64,000 bases of DNA. Origin: Pararhizobium polonicum (GTDB lineage: Bacteria; Pseudomonadota; Alphaproteobacteria; Rhizobiales; Rhizobiaceae). The notes under the pieces are model-generated. The model was not told the DNA's origin. It worked only from the letters and a program-made list of their open reading frames with translations, and made no database searches. The stretch is from positions 98,431-162,430 of the forward strand of contig NZ_LGLV01000020.1 of NCBI RefSeq assembly GCF_001687365.1, given 5' to 3'. Below are positions 15,276-24,898 of this stretch, in pieces. Both the position numbers and the translations under genes were made by a program. Each line of letters opens with the position of its first letter. Positions within the stretch are counted from its first letter, which is position 1.

Positions 15276-17849
15276 CTATGCCGCGCCTGCGGCCTGCCGT
15301 TCGGAATTTTCGCGCCATTGCCCTGCCATGACAAAGCGGACGAGATCCGTTGACGACATCGGACGCGCGAAGGCATAGCCCTGCAGGATATCGCAGCCCA
15401 GGTCGCGCAGAATATCGGCATGCTGGCGCGTCTCGACACCTTCGGCGATCACTTCGATGTTCAGCGAATGGCCGATATCGATGATCGAGCCGACCAGCTT
15501 TCGTTGCTCGGCCGATTCGGAAATCGGTCCGACGAGGGCGCGGTCGATTTTCAAGCGGTTCGGGTTGAGTTTCATGAGGCCGACGATCGAGGCATGGCCG
15601 GTTCCGAAATCATCGATTTCGATATCGATGCCAAGCGCTTTCAGATCACTCAAGGTTTGCGTGGCGTTTTCGTCGAGATCGTCGAGGAAAATCGATTCCA
15701 GCAGTTCGAACGACAGTCTTCCGCGGGGTATACCGATCTGCTTCAGGCTCTCGATCAGTCCCGGCTCCCGCAATCGTGGTGACGAGACGTTGACGGAAAT
15801 ACGCGGAATGGAGAGCCCGCGCGTTTCCCAATCCTTGAAATCCCTCAATGCCTGCGCGGCGATGCTCCGGTCGATCGCCGTCAGTGCGTTGATATCGTCC
15901 GCGATCTTCAAGAAATAGTCGGGTGCCAGCAGTCCGAGCTTTGGGTGCGCCCAGCGGGCGAGGGTCTCCACGCCGGCAATATCCAGCGTGCGGGCATCGA
16001 ATTGCGGTTGATAGAAGGCAACGAACGCACCGTCCTCAAGGCCCTTGATGATTTCGTCGGCGGTGTGCTTGGCGTGATGGATCTGCGTTTGCAGCTGCTT
16101 GGTAAAAAACTCGTACCGGTTTCGCCCGAGACCCTTGGCGCGGTAGAGAGCGATATCCGCATTCAGCAACGATTGTTTCGCGTCCGCCGTCCCGTCCAGC
16201 GTCCAGGCGATGCCGACGCTGGCGCCGAACCGGCACAGATGCCCGCCATAGGGCACCGGCTGGCGCAGGGCGTCGATAATCTGGTCGGTGAGCATGACGA
16301 TCGCATCCTGAGAGTGTTGCGCATCGCACAACACCAGGAATTCGTCGCCACCGATCCGGGCAACGAAATCGTTCTCGCCGATGATCGAGGTCAGGACCTG
16401 CGCCGTGTGGACCAGCATCGCATCGCCCGCCTGATGGCCGAGCGTGTCGTTGATCTGCTTGAACCGGTCGAGGTCGATATGCAGGATGGCGCAGTAGGCG
16501 ACCTTTTCGCCGATCCAGTCATCGAGCCGCTGGTCGAGGAAGCGCCGGTTTGGCAGGCCGGTCAGGTGGTCGTGCAGCGCGTTATATTCGATCCGTGTGC
16601 GGGCTGCTTCCAGCTCCCGGTTGCGCGCTTCCGCCAGCTGTCTTGCCCGTTCGAGTTCGTCGCGCAGCGCGACATCCTCGGTAATATCCCAATTGGCGCC
16701 GATCAGCTTTCGCTCTCCTTCGGCGTCGACGAAGGTCGCGGAACTGGAGCGGATATGACGGATTGCCCCATCGGGGCGGACAATCCGGAAGGCATTCGTG
16801 AAGGGAGCGGCCGAAGCCACGCCAGCCGCAATCCTTGACAATGCGCCTGCACGGTCTTGCGGATGCAGCCGCTCTTCGAGGACTGCGCCCGGCTGTGCCA
16901 ATGTTGCCGCATCGACGCCGTAGATCCGCAGCAATTGCTCGTCGCGCACGACGGCACCGGTATCAAGATTGGCCTCGAAGACGCCGACTTTCGAAACGTC
17001 GAGGGCAAGCCGCAGGCGGCGCGAAATTTCCTCAAGCTGGGCTTCGGCCTTCTTGCGTTCGGTGATGTCGGTATCCGTGCCGATGATACGGCTCGGTTTT
17101 CCGTCCGGCCCCCATTCGATGGACGCGCCCCGGCTTTCGATCCAGACCCAGTGACCGTTGGTATGCCGTTCACGATACTGGAACGTGTTGAACGCGACTT
17201 CGCCTTCATCCTGGCGGCGAATGGATTCAAGCACATGCTCGCGGTCAGCCGGATGAACGTTTTCGATCCACAGGTCCAACGCGCCATCGACCGCCGCGTC
17301 TGCTGCCATGCCCCGGATGGTTTTCCAGTGGGAGGAGTAAAACATCTCGTTCGAGCGGAAATCGTGATCCCAGACGCCTTGATGGGCGCTTTCGAGCGCG
17401 TATTTCCACCGGGTTTCGTTTTGCTGAAGTATGGCAAGCGCCTGCTTCAGCACGTCTATCGACTGGATCTGCAGAATGACCCCGGGAGCAGGCTCACCGG
17501 GTATATGTGAGAGCGCAGCACTGACCCACTGTGGCTGACCGTTCGGCTGTACCAAACGGACATCGCACCGGCTGGGCCTGTTTTCCCTTTGTTGGACGTC
17601 CGCCATTGCACTGTTGAAGACCGCGGCATCCTCACTGTGCACGAAATGGAGGATGTGTTCGCCGCGCATCGCCTCCGGGGAAAGGTCAAGCGCATCTGCA
17701 AAAGCAGGGTTCGCTTGGCGGATGGCGCCGCCCTCGTCCAGCAGGCAGTAGCCCACGGGCGCACGATCGAGAATAGCCGCCGCATCCGGCAAGGAACCGG
17801 CGGCTACCGGCTCTGGCCGAAGCTCTCTGTTCTGGCTGGCGATCGTCAC
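15276..17849 (-). CDS. Triple-PAS GGDEF-EAL cyclic-di-GMP protein
   Basis: 857-residue soluble signalling protein: three PAS/PAC modules at about 20-135, 145-275 and 280-395, a short coiled linker, a GGDEF domain with intact RIGGDEF at 500-504, and an EAL domain from about 595 to 845. The EAL signature reads ETLAR, with DDFGTGHAS and IAEGVET also present, so phosphodiesterase residues look largely kept. The R-x-x-D inhibitory site before GGDEF is replaced by GEND, so product feedback is probably absent. No membrane segment is evident, implying a cytoplasmic sensor. Whether synthesis or hydrolysis dominates cannot be told. Confidence 0.93.
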   Translation of the reverse strand: MTIASQNRELRPEPVAAGSLPDAAAILDRAPVGYCLLDEGGAIRQANPAFADALDLSPEAMRGEHILHFVHSEDAAVFNSAMADVQQRENRPSRCDVRLVQPNGQPQWVSAALSHIPGEPAPGVILQIQSIDVLKQALAILQQNETRWKYALESAHQGVWDHDFRSNEMFYSSHWKTIRGMAADAAVDGALDLWIENVHPADREHVLESIRRQDEGEVAFNTFQYRERHTNGHWVWIESRGASIEWGPDGKPSRIIGTDTDITERKKAEAQLEEISRRLRLALDVSKVGVFEANLDTGAVVRDEQLLRIYGVDAATLAQPGAVLEERLHPQDRAGALSRIAAGVASAAPFTNAFRIVRPDGAIRHIRSSSATFVDAEGERKLIGANWDITEDVALRDELERARQLAEARNRELEAARTRIEYNALHDHLTGLPNRRFLDQRLDDWIGEKVAYCAILHIDLDRFKQINDTLGHQAGDAMLVHTAQVLTSIIGENDFVARIGGDEFLVLCDAQHSQDAIVMLTDQIIDALRQPVPYGGHLCRFGASVGIAWTLDGTADAKQSLLNADIALYRAKGLGRNRYEFFTKQLQTQIHHAKHTADEIIKGLEDGAFVAFYQPQFDARTLDIAGVETLARWAHPKLGLLAPDYFLKIADDINALTAIDRSIAAQALRDFKDWETRGLSIPRISVNVSSPRLREPGLIESLKQIGIPRGRLSFELLESIFLDDLDENATQTLSDLKALGIDIEIDDFGTGHASIVGLMKLNPNRLKIDRALVGPISESAEQRKLVGSIIDIGHSLNIEVIAEGVETRQHADILRDLGCDILQGYAFARPMSSTDLVRFVMAGQWRENSERQAAGAA

Positions 17850-17950
17850 GTGTGTGTCGTTCCCGCATGATTTGCGGTCATCATGAGCAACGACAATGAA
17901 AGGACGCTTAACGTCGATGCGCTAACGTGAAGGCGCGGGCAATTATAACC

Positions 17951-18505
17951 TTACGGTTGAAGCCGATTGAGGAACTGGGCAAAGACCATCGTGCCTTCCG
18001 GCCATGGGCCGTGTCCGGATTCGCTGTTGATATGTCCGGATTCGCCGGCATCAATGAGCATCGATCCCCAGGCGTTGGCCACGTCGCCGGCATGCTCGTA
18101 GGTGCCGAACGGGTCGTTGCGGCTTGCCACGACAAGGCTCGGGAACGGCAACGGCTCGCGCGGGTAGGGGCCGAACGTCATCAGGTGCTTCGGCCGGATC
18201 TTCGGATTGGTCACCTCGGGCGGTGCCACCAGGAAGGCGCCGGCGATCTTCTTTTCGACATGCGGCATGGCATGAATGGCCGTCGCCACGCCAAGCGAAT
18301 GGGCAACGATGACAACAGGCTTGGTCGCCGCGTTGATGTCGTCGATCATGCGCTTGACCCAGTCTTCGCGCACGGGCTTTGCCCACTCGGCCTGTTCGAC
18401 GCGCCGCGCGGAGGCAAGTTTGTTCTGCCACCGGGTTTGCCAATGGTCCGGCCCGGAGTTGGTGTAACCGGGGACGATGAGGATATCTGCTTCGGATGCT
18501 TTCAT
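17951..18505 (-). CDS. RBBP9/YdeN-type serine hydrolase
   Basis: 184-residue alpha/beta hydrolase of the Ser_hydrolase (RBBP9/YdeN) family, starting with the characteristic ILIVPGYTNSGPDHWQTRW. Nucleophile serine in VAHSLGVA, aspartate in SRNDPFG and histidine in SGHGPWPEG. The ATG at 18505 gives the usual family length; a 30-residue upstream extension is unsupported. Substrate unknown. It lies 101 bp downstream of the GGDEF/EAL gene's start side, on the same strand. Confidence 0.86.
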   Translation of the reverse strand: MKASEADILIVPGYTNSGPDHWQTRWQNKLASARRVEQAEWAKPVREDWVKRMIDDINAATKPVVIVAHSLGVATAIHAMPHVEKKIAGAFLVAPPEVTNPKIRPKHLMTFGPYPREPLPFPSLVVASRNDPFGTYEHAGDVANAWGSMLIDAGESGHINSESGHGPWPEGTMVFAQFLNRLQP

Positions 18506-18732
18506 GATAACGGCGATTTGAGGTTGAGGACGAAGGAAGTCAAGTGAAAGACAAGCAAATCTGGTATATGCTGCATGCAAGGCGCGATTGGTCACGACGC
18601 GCCGTAGCGGCGGATGCCGCCAATGGCGAGAGCATGGGATCGCGGTCCATGATACCGAAATCCTCTCGAAACCGGAAATACTGATTGTTCTCGAATAACG
18701 TGACGACGCGTGTTCCAGGAGGAGAATTGGTC

Positions 18733-19539
18733 ATGACGACATTTCATGTAATGGCAGGATCCAGTACCGAGATCGAGCATCCCGAAATTCGCAGTATCGG
18801 CGTCGCCGATGTTTTCGATGCGCTGCGTCTCGGTTGGCAGGATTTTAGTGCAAAGCCGTCTCATTACGTCTTTCTCTGCCTGATCTATCCGATCGCCGGT
18901 GTCGTCCTTGCCGCGTGGAGTTCCGGTGCCAACATGCTGCCGCTGCTCTATCCGCTGGCTTCCGGCTTTGCCCTGCTCGGTCCTGTCGCCGCCATCGGCC
19001 TCTATGAGATCAGCCGGCGCAGGGAAATCGGCATGAATACCTCATGGCGGCACGCCTTCGACGTTCGCCGCTCCCCGGCGCTGCCGTCGATCATCGGGCT
19101 GGCTTTCATGCTGCTGATTTTGTTTGTCGTCTGGCTGCTCGTCGCGCAGTCGCTCTATATGCAGCTGTTCGGCGACGTTCCGGTGACTTCGCTTTCGGCC
19201 TTTTACAACCAGATCGTCGGAACAGATCAGGGATGGAACCTGATCCTGGTTGGCAACGCCGTCGGCTTCGTCTTCGCGGCCATCGTTTTGGCGACCGTAG
19301 TCGTGTCGTTTCCACTGCTGCTCGACAGGGATGTCGGCGCGGTGGCTGCGGTCGAGACGTCGGTGCGTGCGACGCTCGCCAATCCGGTTCCGGTTGCCGT
19401 GTGGGGTTTGATTGTCGCTGCCTGTCTGGTCATCGGCTCGATCCCGGTTTTCGTCGGCCTCGCCGTCATCATGCCGGTCCTCGGCCACGCGACGTGGCAC
19501 CTCTACCGCAAGCTGGTCGTCGCACCGGAAGCCAAGTAG
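18733..19539 (+). CDS. DUF2189 integral membrane protein
   Basis: 268 residues with about six hydrophobic segments and the DUF2189 pattern: N-terminal IGVADVFDALRLGWQDF, then paired helices, GPVAAIGLYEISRRREIG and a C-terminal LGHATWHLYRKLV. The ATG at 18733 has AGGAGGAG about ten bases upstream, a strong ribosome site. Function of the family is unknown. Single-gene unit: the upstream gene is divergent and a terminator follows. Confidence 0.85.
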   Translation: MTTFHVMAGSSTEIEHPEIRSIGVADVFDALRLGWQDFSAKPSHYVFLCLIYPIAGVVLAAWSSGANMLPLLYPLASGFALLGPVAAIGLYEISRRREIGMNTSWRHAFDVRRSPALPSIIGLAFMLLILFVVWLLVAQSLYMQLFGDVPVTSLSAFYNQIVGTDQGWNLILVGNAVGFVFAAIVLATVVVSFPLLLDRDVGAVAAVETSVRATLANPVPVAVWGLIVAACLVIGSIPVFVGLAVIMPVLGHATWHLYRKLVVAPEAK

Positions 19540-19557
19540 AGCGAACATCAGGAATGC

Positions 19558-19587
19558 AAAAGTGCCGTCCCTGTGGGCGGCACTTTT
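19558..19587. terminator. Bidirectional terminator
   Basis: AAAAGTGCCG and CGGCACTTTT arms (10 bp) around a 10-base loop between the convergent DUF2189 and PilZ genes; A/T-rich stem ends suit both strands. Confidence 0.85.
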
Positions 19588-19605
19588 GGCCGATATGTCT
19601 GCGAT

Positions 19606-19911
19606 CTACCGGAAATATTTGTAATAGGACGAGATTTGCGCCGCCGTATTGGAGGACGTATTGAGGCGAATGCCGATCTTGTCGCCGCGATACCACTGCA
19701 CGATGCCGGTGAGATGACCGAATTCGTTGCTTTCGATCGAGACTTCCTGGCCGGTCTTGGCATTGATGTCGAAATAGAGCTGGAAGCAGATCCCGGATTC
19801 CGACAGATCCTTGACGATGCCCCGGCTTGAGCCGCCCTTGCAGGTGACTTGACCGGTAAATTTCGTCGTCGTGCGCTCGGCTTTGCGTTCGATTGCCTGC
19901 TGGTACGGCAT
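19606..19911 (-). CDS. PilZ domain protein
   Basis: 101-residue stand-alone PilZ domain, a cyclic-di-GMP receptor. The RxxxR-like ligand motif is in IERKAERTTTKF and the D-x-S-x-x-G motif is DLSESG, with the expected spacing of about 20 residues. The ATG at 19911 gives a complete domain; the frame upstream is not PilZ-like. With no extra domain, it would act by docking to another protein. The window also encodes a GGDEF/EAL protein and a GGDEF protein that could supply its ligand. Confidence 0.85.
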   Translation of the reverse strand: MPYQQAIERKAERTTTKFTGQVTCKGGSSRGIVKDLSESGICFQLYFDINAKTGQEVSIESNEFGHLTGIVQWYRGDKIGIRLNTSSNTAAQISSYYKYFR

Positions 19912-20041
19912 GGTCCACCCAACTCCTGCTTTTTCAGTTCCCCAGAATGTCTCATGAAGAATTGACAAAAAGCTTGATGAATTCGTTCGCAATTGAACGA
20001 ACTGGGTCGAAATCGAACATCTCACTGCAGTGGTTGGAGAG

Positions 20042-20068
20042 AAAACGGGGAGCCGATCCGGCTCCCCG
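20042..20068 (-). terminator. Terminator after purB
   Basis: A 10-bp GC-rich stem (CGGGGAGCCG / CGGCTCCCCG) with a 3-base loop lies 12 bp past the purB stop and is followed on the minus strand by TTTTCTC. Confidence 0.8.
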
Positions 20069-20079
20069 CAGAGATACAA

Positions 20080-21381
20080 TCAGCCGAAGACCCGGCGGAA
20101 GATCGTGTCGACATGCTTGGTGTGATAGCCGAGATCGAATTTTTCGCGGATGTCGGCTTCCGAAAGGGCCGCGCGCACTTCCGCATCGGCCAGCAGTTCC
20201 TCGAGGAAATCGGCGCCCTTTTCCCAGACCTTCATGGCATTGCGCTGCACGAGGCGGTAGCTGTCCTCACGCGACACACCGGCCTGGGTCAGCGCCAGAA
20301 GCACACGCTGGCTCATCACCAGACCGCGGAACTTGTTCATGTTTCTCAGCATGTTTTCCGGGTAGATCACCAGCTTCTCGACAACACCGGCGAGGCGGTT
20401 GAGAGCGAAGTCGAGAGTGATCGTCGTATCCGGGCCGATGGCACGCTCGACGCTCGAATGGCTGATATCGCGCTCATGCCAGAGAGCGACGTTTTCCAGT
20501 GCCGGCACGACCGACATGCGCACCAGACGGGCAAGCCCCGTCAGGTTTTCGGTCAGAACCGGATTGCGCTTGTGCGGCATGGCCGACGAGCCTTTCTGGC
20601 CGGGCGAGAAGAATTCTTCCGCTTCCAGAACCTCGGTACGTTGCATATGGCGGATTTCGGTGGCGACGTTTTCAATCGACGAGGCGATAACGCCAAGCGT
20701 TGCAAAGAACATCGCATGACGGTCGCGCGGGATGACCTGGGTGGAGATCGGTTCGGCAACGAGGCCCAGCTGCGCGCAGACATGTTCCTCGACGCGCGGG
20801 TCTATATTGGCAAAGGTGCCGACAGCGCCGGAAATTGCGCCGGTGGCGATTTCGGCGCGGGCAGCAACAAGACGGTCACGATTGCGGCGCATCTCGGCAT
20901 AGAAGCGGGCAAAGGTCAGGCCCATGGTGGTCGGCTCGGCATGAATGCCGTGGCTGCGCCCGATGCGGACCGTATCCTTGTGTTCGAAGGCGCGGGTCTT
21001 GAGCGCGGTCAGCACCCGGTCCATGCCGGCAAGCAGCAGGTCGGCGGCGCGCACCAGCTGGATGTTCAGTGTCGTGTCGAGCACGTCCGACGAGGTCATG
21101 CCCTGGTGGACGAAACGGCTGTCGGGGCCGATGAATTCAGCCAGATGCGTCAGGAAGGCGATGACGTCATGCTTGGTGACAGCTTCGATCTCGTCGATGC
21201 GGGCGACGTCGAAAGTGGCGGCTCCGCCCTTTTCCCAGATCGTCTTTGCGGCTTCCTTGGGGATGACGCCGAGTTCGGCCAGCGCGTCGCAGGCATGCGC
21301 CTCGATTTCGAACCAGATGCGGAATTTGGTTTCGGGCGACCAGATGGCCACCATTTCCGGCCGGGAGTAACGGGGGATCAT
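20080..21381 (-). CDS. purB: Adenylosuccinate lyase
   Basis: Fumarase-superfamily lyase acting twice in purine synthesis (SAICAR to AICAR, adenylosuccinate to AMP). 433 residues, normal length. Motifs: RFVHQGMTSSDVLDTTL, GRSHGIHAEPTTMG (catalytic histidine region) and the signature GSSAMPHKRNP. It is separated from the purCSQ and purL blocks by about 7 kb, as is usual in rhizobia, and ends in its own terminator. Confidence 0.97.
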   Translation of the reverse strand: MIPRYSRPEMVAIWSPETKFRIWFEIEAHACDALAELGVIPKEAAKTIWEKGGAATFDVARIDEIEAVTKHDVIAFLTHLAEFIGPDSRFVHQGMTSSDVLDTTLNIQLVRAADLLLAGMDRVLTALKTRAFEHKDTVRIGRSHGIHAEPTTMGLTFARFYAEMRRNRDRLVAARAEIATGAISGAVGTFANIDPRVEEHVCAQLGLVAEPISTQVIPRDRHAMFFATLGVIASSIENVATEIRHMQRTEVLEAEEFFSPGQKGSSAMPHKRNPVLTENLTGLARLVRMSVVPALENVALWHERDISHSSVERAIGPDTTITLDFALNRLAGVVEKLVIYPENMLRNMNKFRGLVMSQRVLLALTQAGVSREDSYRLVQRNAMKVWEKGADFLEELLADAEVRAALSEADIREKFDLGYHTKHVDTIFRRVFG

Positions 21382-21442
21382 GGGCTTTAGCTTTCGTCAC
21401 GGATGAAGTTGGCTGAGCCTCTAGCAAAGATAGACGGCAATC

Positions 21443-21997
21443 TCAACGTTGCTGTTCAGGCATCCGCCAGGCGAGCCACAGGCTGGTCAGGCCAAGAGCG
21501 GCAAATCCGAGCGGTAGATAGAGGCGAATGCCCATGACCACGAACTGATAGACGGCGCTGGCTGAGGTGATCGTGAACTGATAGGCCCAGATGCGGCTGC
21601 CGAACGGCGCGTGCCAGCGGGCATAAAAGACGCGGTAATCCATGGCAAAAAGAAACGCCGTGGCGACGATGGTGCAGACGGTCAGGCACAGAAAGAAGGC
21701 GGCGAACCGGGTTTCCCGGCGCCTTCCTATCGCACCGAAGCGTCCGAGCAGCAGGGCGCAGGGCCAGGCGGCCATGCCACCGAAGAAAAACAGGATGAGA
21801 ATGCTCTGGAGATGAGAGGTTTCGGCGCTGTTGCGCAGATAGAGCGCTGCAAGCGCCGACACCGCCATCATCGCGCCCCACAAGGGCGCGCCGAAGAGAA
21901 TTTCACGTATGCTGGGCAGGGAAGCGAGCAGCCGCTGGCTAATCCGTAGCGTCAAGCTTGCCGGCTCGCTTATCCCGGCGCAGTCGGATGCGCTCAT
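21443..21997 (-). CDS. Membrane protein of unknown function
   Basis: 184 residues with about four predicted membrane helices (GAMMAVSALAALYL, ILILFFFGGMAAWPCALLL, FFLCLTVCTIVATAFLFAM, and a C-terminal LGFAALGLTSLWLAW). No recognised domain. The ATG at 21997 is chosen because upstream residues overlap rpe and are not membrane-like; it starts 41 bp after the rpe stop on the same strand, so rpe and this gene may form a unit. Function unknown. Confidence 0.7.
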   Translation of the reverse strand: MSASDCAGISEPASLTLRISQRLLASLPSIREILFGAPLWGAMMAVSALAALYLRNSAETSHLQSILILFFFGGMAAWPCALLLGRFGAIGRRRETRFAAFFLCLTVCTIVATAFLFAMDYRVFYARWHAPFGSRIWAYQFTITSASAVYQFVVMGIRLYLPLGFAALGLTSLWLAWRMPEQQR

Positions 21998-22037
21998 GGC
22001 GCCACTGGGGCTGGAACAGCGATCCCGTCCGGCAATC

Positions 22038-22715
22038 TCACCCGCGGCCTCCTTCGGCATTGGCGCGCAGGGTGGCGATGGTTTTGCTATAGGCATCGAC
22101 ATGGCCGCCGCTGAAGATCGCCGAGCCCGCGACGAAGACGTTCGCGCCGGCAGAAGCAGGAAGAGCGATCGTGTCCAATGCGATACCGCCGTCCACCTGG
22201 ATGTCGATCGGCCGGTCACCGACCATTGCCTTGATACGGCGGATCTTCTCTTCCATCGCCGGAATGAACTTCTGGCCGCCGAATCCGGGATTGACGGTCA
22301 TCACCAGGATCAGGTCGAGCTTGTCGAGCAGATAGTCGAGCACGCTTTCGGGCGTCGCCGGATTGATCGAAACGCCGGCCTTCTTGCCCAGCGCCTTGAT
22401 CGCCTGCACCGAACGGTCGAGATGCGGTCCGGCCTCGGCGTGGACGGTGATGCTGTCGCAACCGGCCTTGGCGAAGGCTTCGAGATAGGGATCGGCCGGT
22501 GCGATCATCAGATGGCAGTCGAAATAGGCATTCGTGTACGGCCGCAGCGACTTGATGACATCGGGGCCGAAGGAAATGTTCGGAACGAAATGGCCGTCCA
22601 TGATGTCGAGGTGGACCCAGTCGGCACCGGCGGCAACGACATCGCGCACTTCCTGTCCGAGTTTGGCGTAGTCGGCGGCGAGGATGGATGGGGCAATCCG
22701 GATCGGCAGGGACAT
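22038..22715 (-). CDS. rpe: Ribulose-phosphate 3-epimerase
   Basis: Interconverts ribulose-5-phosphate and xylulose-5-phosphate in the pentose-phosphate and Calvin pathways. 225-residue TIM barrel with [32 protein letters not shown] (metal-binding histidine and aspartate), [11 protein letters not shown] and DIQVDGGI. The ATG at 22715 has GGAG nine bases upstream. No rubisco genes are near, so a housekeeping pentose-phosphate role is likely. Confidence 0.96.
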   Translation of the reverse strand: MSLPIRIAPSILAADYAKLGQEVRDVVAAGADWVHLDIMDGHFVPNISFGPDVIKSLRPYTNAYFDCHLMIAPADPYLEAFAKAGCDSITVHAEAGPHLDRSVQAIKALGKKAGVSINPATPESVLDYLLDKLDLILVMTVNPGFGGQKFIPAMEEKIRRIKAMVGDRPIDIQVDGGIALDTIALPASAGANVFVAGSAIFSGGHVDAYSKTIATLRANAEGGRG

Positions 22716-22805
22716 GATGCAAGGCTCCAACTTGTTTTCCGGCCAATAACACCGCTTTTCAGTGCAAACAACATGTGGCGGTGTCGCTGTGGTGTTATCC
22801 GTCCG

Positions 22806-23813
22806 CTATCGTCGCGCTGTCCACGCCGGCAGCAGGTCGTTTTCGGCCGCTACGGCATCATGAACGCCACGCGCGATCGCCCGCGCCATGGTCGATGCCG
22901 CCGCGGCGCCGAGATCGATGAAATCCGGCAGGGAGACGGTTTTGCCACTCGTTCCGGTCGCCAGGGCAAAGACGAGGTCGCCGTCGAGCGGCGTGTGCGA
23001 CGGCCAGAGTGCGCGTGAAAACCCGTCATGGGCCGCGATTGCCAGACGTTTTGCCTCGGCTTTTGTCAGCACCGCATCGGTGGCGATGATGGCGATGGTG
23101 GTGTTCTGGGTTTCCCGTTTCCCGTCGCGGAACTTGATGCGGAGATCGCGGGCATTGCGCGGGAAGGGGTGTGGCATGCCGAGCCCGCCGAATTCCCCGG
23201 CCTCTTCGAAAGGGGCCGACCAGAAATGCCCGGTGTCGCCGATCGTTGCCGATCCCAGCGCGTTGACAGCGACCAGCGCGCCGATGGTGATGCCGTTATC
23301 GAGCACCGTCGAGGCCGTGCCGAGGCCGCCCTTGAACGTGGCTGTCAAGGCACCCGTGCCGGCACCGGCAGTGCCGGTGGCAAATTCGAGTGCTGCGGCC
23401 TGAACCGCCTGATAACCGAGTTCGCGATAGGGCGGATAGAGGCCCCAATTCTTGTCGCCACCGTTGATCAGGTCGAACAGGATCGCGGCCGGCACGATCG
23501 GGATATGCAGGTTGCCGACTGGAAAGCCGCGTCCCATCTGGCGCAGGGCCGCCTGTACGCCGGAAGCCGCATCGAGACCAAAGGCCGAACCGCCGGACAG
23601 AACCAACGCATCGACCGTCTGCACCGTGTTGTGCGGCTCAAGCAGGTCCGTCTCCCTCGTTCCGGGCGCTCCCCCCAGCACCTGGACGGCAGCGACCGCC
23701 GGCTGATCGCAGACGACGACGGAAACCCCGGATTTTAGGCGGTGATCCTCGGCATTGCCGACCTTGAGGCCCGCGACATCGGTGATCGAATTGCAAGGCC
23801 CGGCGCGCATCAT
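22806..23813 (-). CDS. P1 (S58, DmpA-type) aminopeptidase
   Basis: 335-residue N-terminal-nucleophile hydrolase of the DmpA/P1 family. The precursor cleaves itself before a serine, seen in VAVNALGSATIGD, to give two chains; other family stretches are SITDVAGLKVGN, LSGGSAFGLDAASGV and the IATDAVLTKAEAKRLA tail. The start is set at the ATG overlapping the upstream gene's stop (ATGATG, giving MMRAGPCNSITDV); an upstream alternative to 23861 would overlap that gene more. Family enzymes release N-terminal D- or L-amino acids or beta-peptides. It is translationally coupled to a periplasmic binding protein, suggesting use of imported peptides or amides. Confidence 0.86.
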   Translation of the reverse strand: MMRAGPCNSITDVAGLKVGNAEDHRLKSGVSVVVCDQPAVAAVQVLGGAPGTRETDLLEPHNTVQTVDALVLSGGSAFGLDAASGVQAALRQMGRGFPVGNLHIPIVPAAILFDLINGGDKNWGLYPPYRELGYQAVQAAALEFATGTAGAGTGALTATFKGGLGTASTVLDNGITIGALVAVNALGSATIGDTGHFWSAPFEEAGEFGGLGMPHPFPRNARDLRIKFRDGKRETQNTTIAIIATDAVLTKAEAKRLAIAAHDGFSRALWPSHTPLDGDLVFALATGTSGKTVSLPDFIDLGAAAASTMARAIARGVHDAVAAENDLLPAWTARR

Positions 23814-24898
23814 TCCGTTCCCGAAACAGTTGGTGCCGGAATGAAGCGGCTGCCTTGCCATTGCAGCAGGCGATAGGGATTGTCGGCCAGTTCATGACCG
23901 GCGTTGAAACGGATGGAGCCGATAACCGTCGGATAGGGCCCTTTCATCAGCGCATCGGTGACCGGGCCATTGTCTTTGCCCGCCTGATCCTTCGCCTGCT
24001 CCAGAAGCGTCACGGCGGCAAAAGCGGGCAGCACGTAGCCCTCCGGCAGCAGCTTTGCCGCCGTCATGGCCTCGACGGTTCCTTTTGCCTCGGGCAGGGT
24101 GGCATAATCGGGCAACGCCACGGCGAGAACGCCGTTCGCCAGGGGAACCGGCTGGTTTGCCGCCTCCAGAGCCTCGCCGCCCATCAGCGTCAGCGGCACC
24201 TTTTCCGAAGCGGCATCACGCGCGATGATGGCACTATCCGCCCGGTCGCCGCCGGTGAACACATGCGTTGCCCCGCTCTTGGCAAGCCGGCGGACGAGGC
24301 TGACCTGCTGTTCCTGCGCCGGACGGTAGGTGTCGGAGAAGGTCGGGGTCAGGCCGATTTCAGCCAGCGCGCCACGCACGCTTTCCACCAGCTCGCGGCC
24401 GTGAATCGTGCCGTCCTCGATCAACCCCAGCGGTTCGTTCTTCCAGCGCGAAAGAATGATTTCGGTCACCTTGGCGGCCTCCGCCTTGGCGCTAGGCCCC
24501 AGCCGGAAGAGCGGCCATTTTTTCTTCAGCGCGTCTTCCATCAGAATGTCGGAGCGCGCACTCAGCGTCAGCGCAGGGATTCCGGCTTCGGCGAGCGCCG
24601 GCAGCACCGCCTCCAGGCTTTCCGTGCACAGGAAGCCGATCGCCGCTTCCGCGCCGCTGGCCAGCAGCGCTTTCGTCAGGGCTTCCGCATCCTTCGGTTC
24701 GCAGGTTTCCGGGATTGCGATGATTTCCGAGCCGCGATCCTCGGCTTGAAAATGCGCACCGGCGAGCATCTGCTGTCCGAGAAGCGCAAACGGTCCCTCC
24801 GCCGGCGCGACGACCGCGATCTTCATGCCGGCAGCCCAGGCGGGGGCGGCTGACACCGATCCGGCGATAAGGAGGCTGACGACGATCGAATGGTACAT
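23810..24898 (-). CDS. Periplasmic ligand-binding protein, LivJ-like
   Basis: 362-residue substrate-binding protein of the branched-chain amino acid type (Peripla_BP_6). It begins with a signal peptide, SIVVSLLIAGSVSAAPAWAA, then KIAVVAPAEGPFALLGQQM, the usual first strand-helix of this fold. Two cysteines (ETCEP, FLCTE) probably form the family disulfide. No permease or ATPase gene accompanies it in the window, so it is an orphan receptor or uses a distant transporter. The ATG at 24898 is chosen for the signal peptide. Its stop overlaps the start of a DmpA-type peptidase. Confidence 0.83.
   Translation of the reverse strand: MYHSIVVSLLIAGSVSAAPAWAAGMKIAVVAPAEGPFALLGQQMLAGAHFQAEDRGSEIIAIPETCEPKDAEALTKALLASGAEAAIGFLCTESLEAVLPALAEAGIPALTLSARSDILMEDALKKKWPLFRLGPSAKAEAAKVTEIILSRWKNEPLGLIEDGTIHGRELVESVRGALAEIGLTPTFSDTYRPAQEQQVSLVRRLAKSGATHVFTGGDRADSAIIARDAASEKVPLTLMGGEALEAANQPVPLANGVLAVALPDYATLPEAKGTVEAMTAAKLLPEGYVLPAFAAVTLLEQAKDQAGKDNGPVTDALMKGPYPTVIGSIRFNAGHELADNPYRLLQWQGSRFIPAPTVSGTE

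Noticed and set aside
16000..17800. EAL domain judged inactive because the motif reads ETL
   Set aside because: The family signature is E-x-L-x-R and the other catalytic stretches are present, so loss of activity cannot be claimed.
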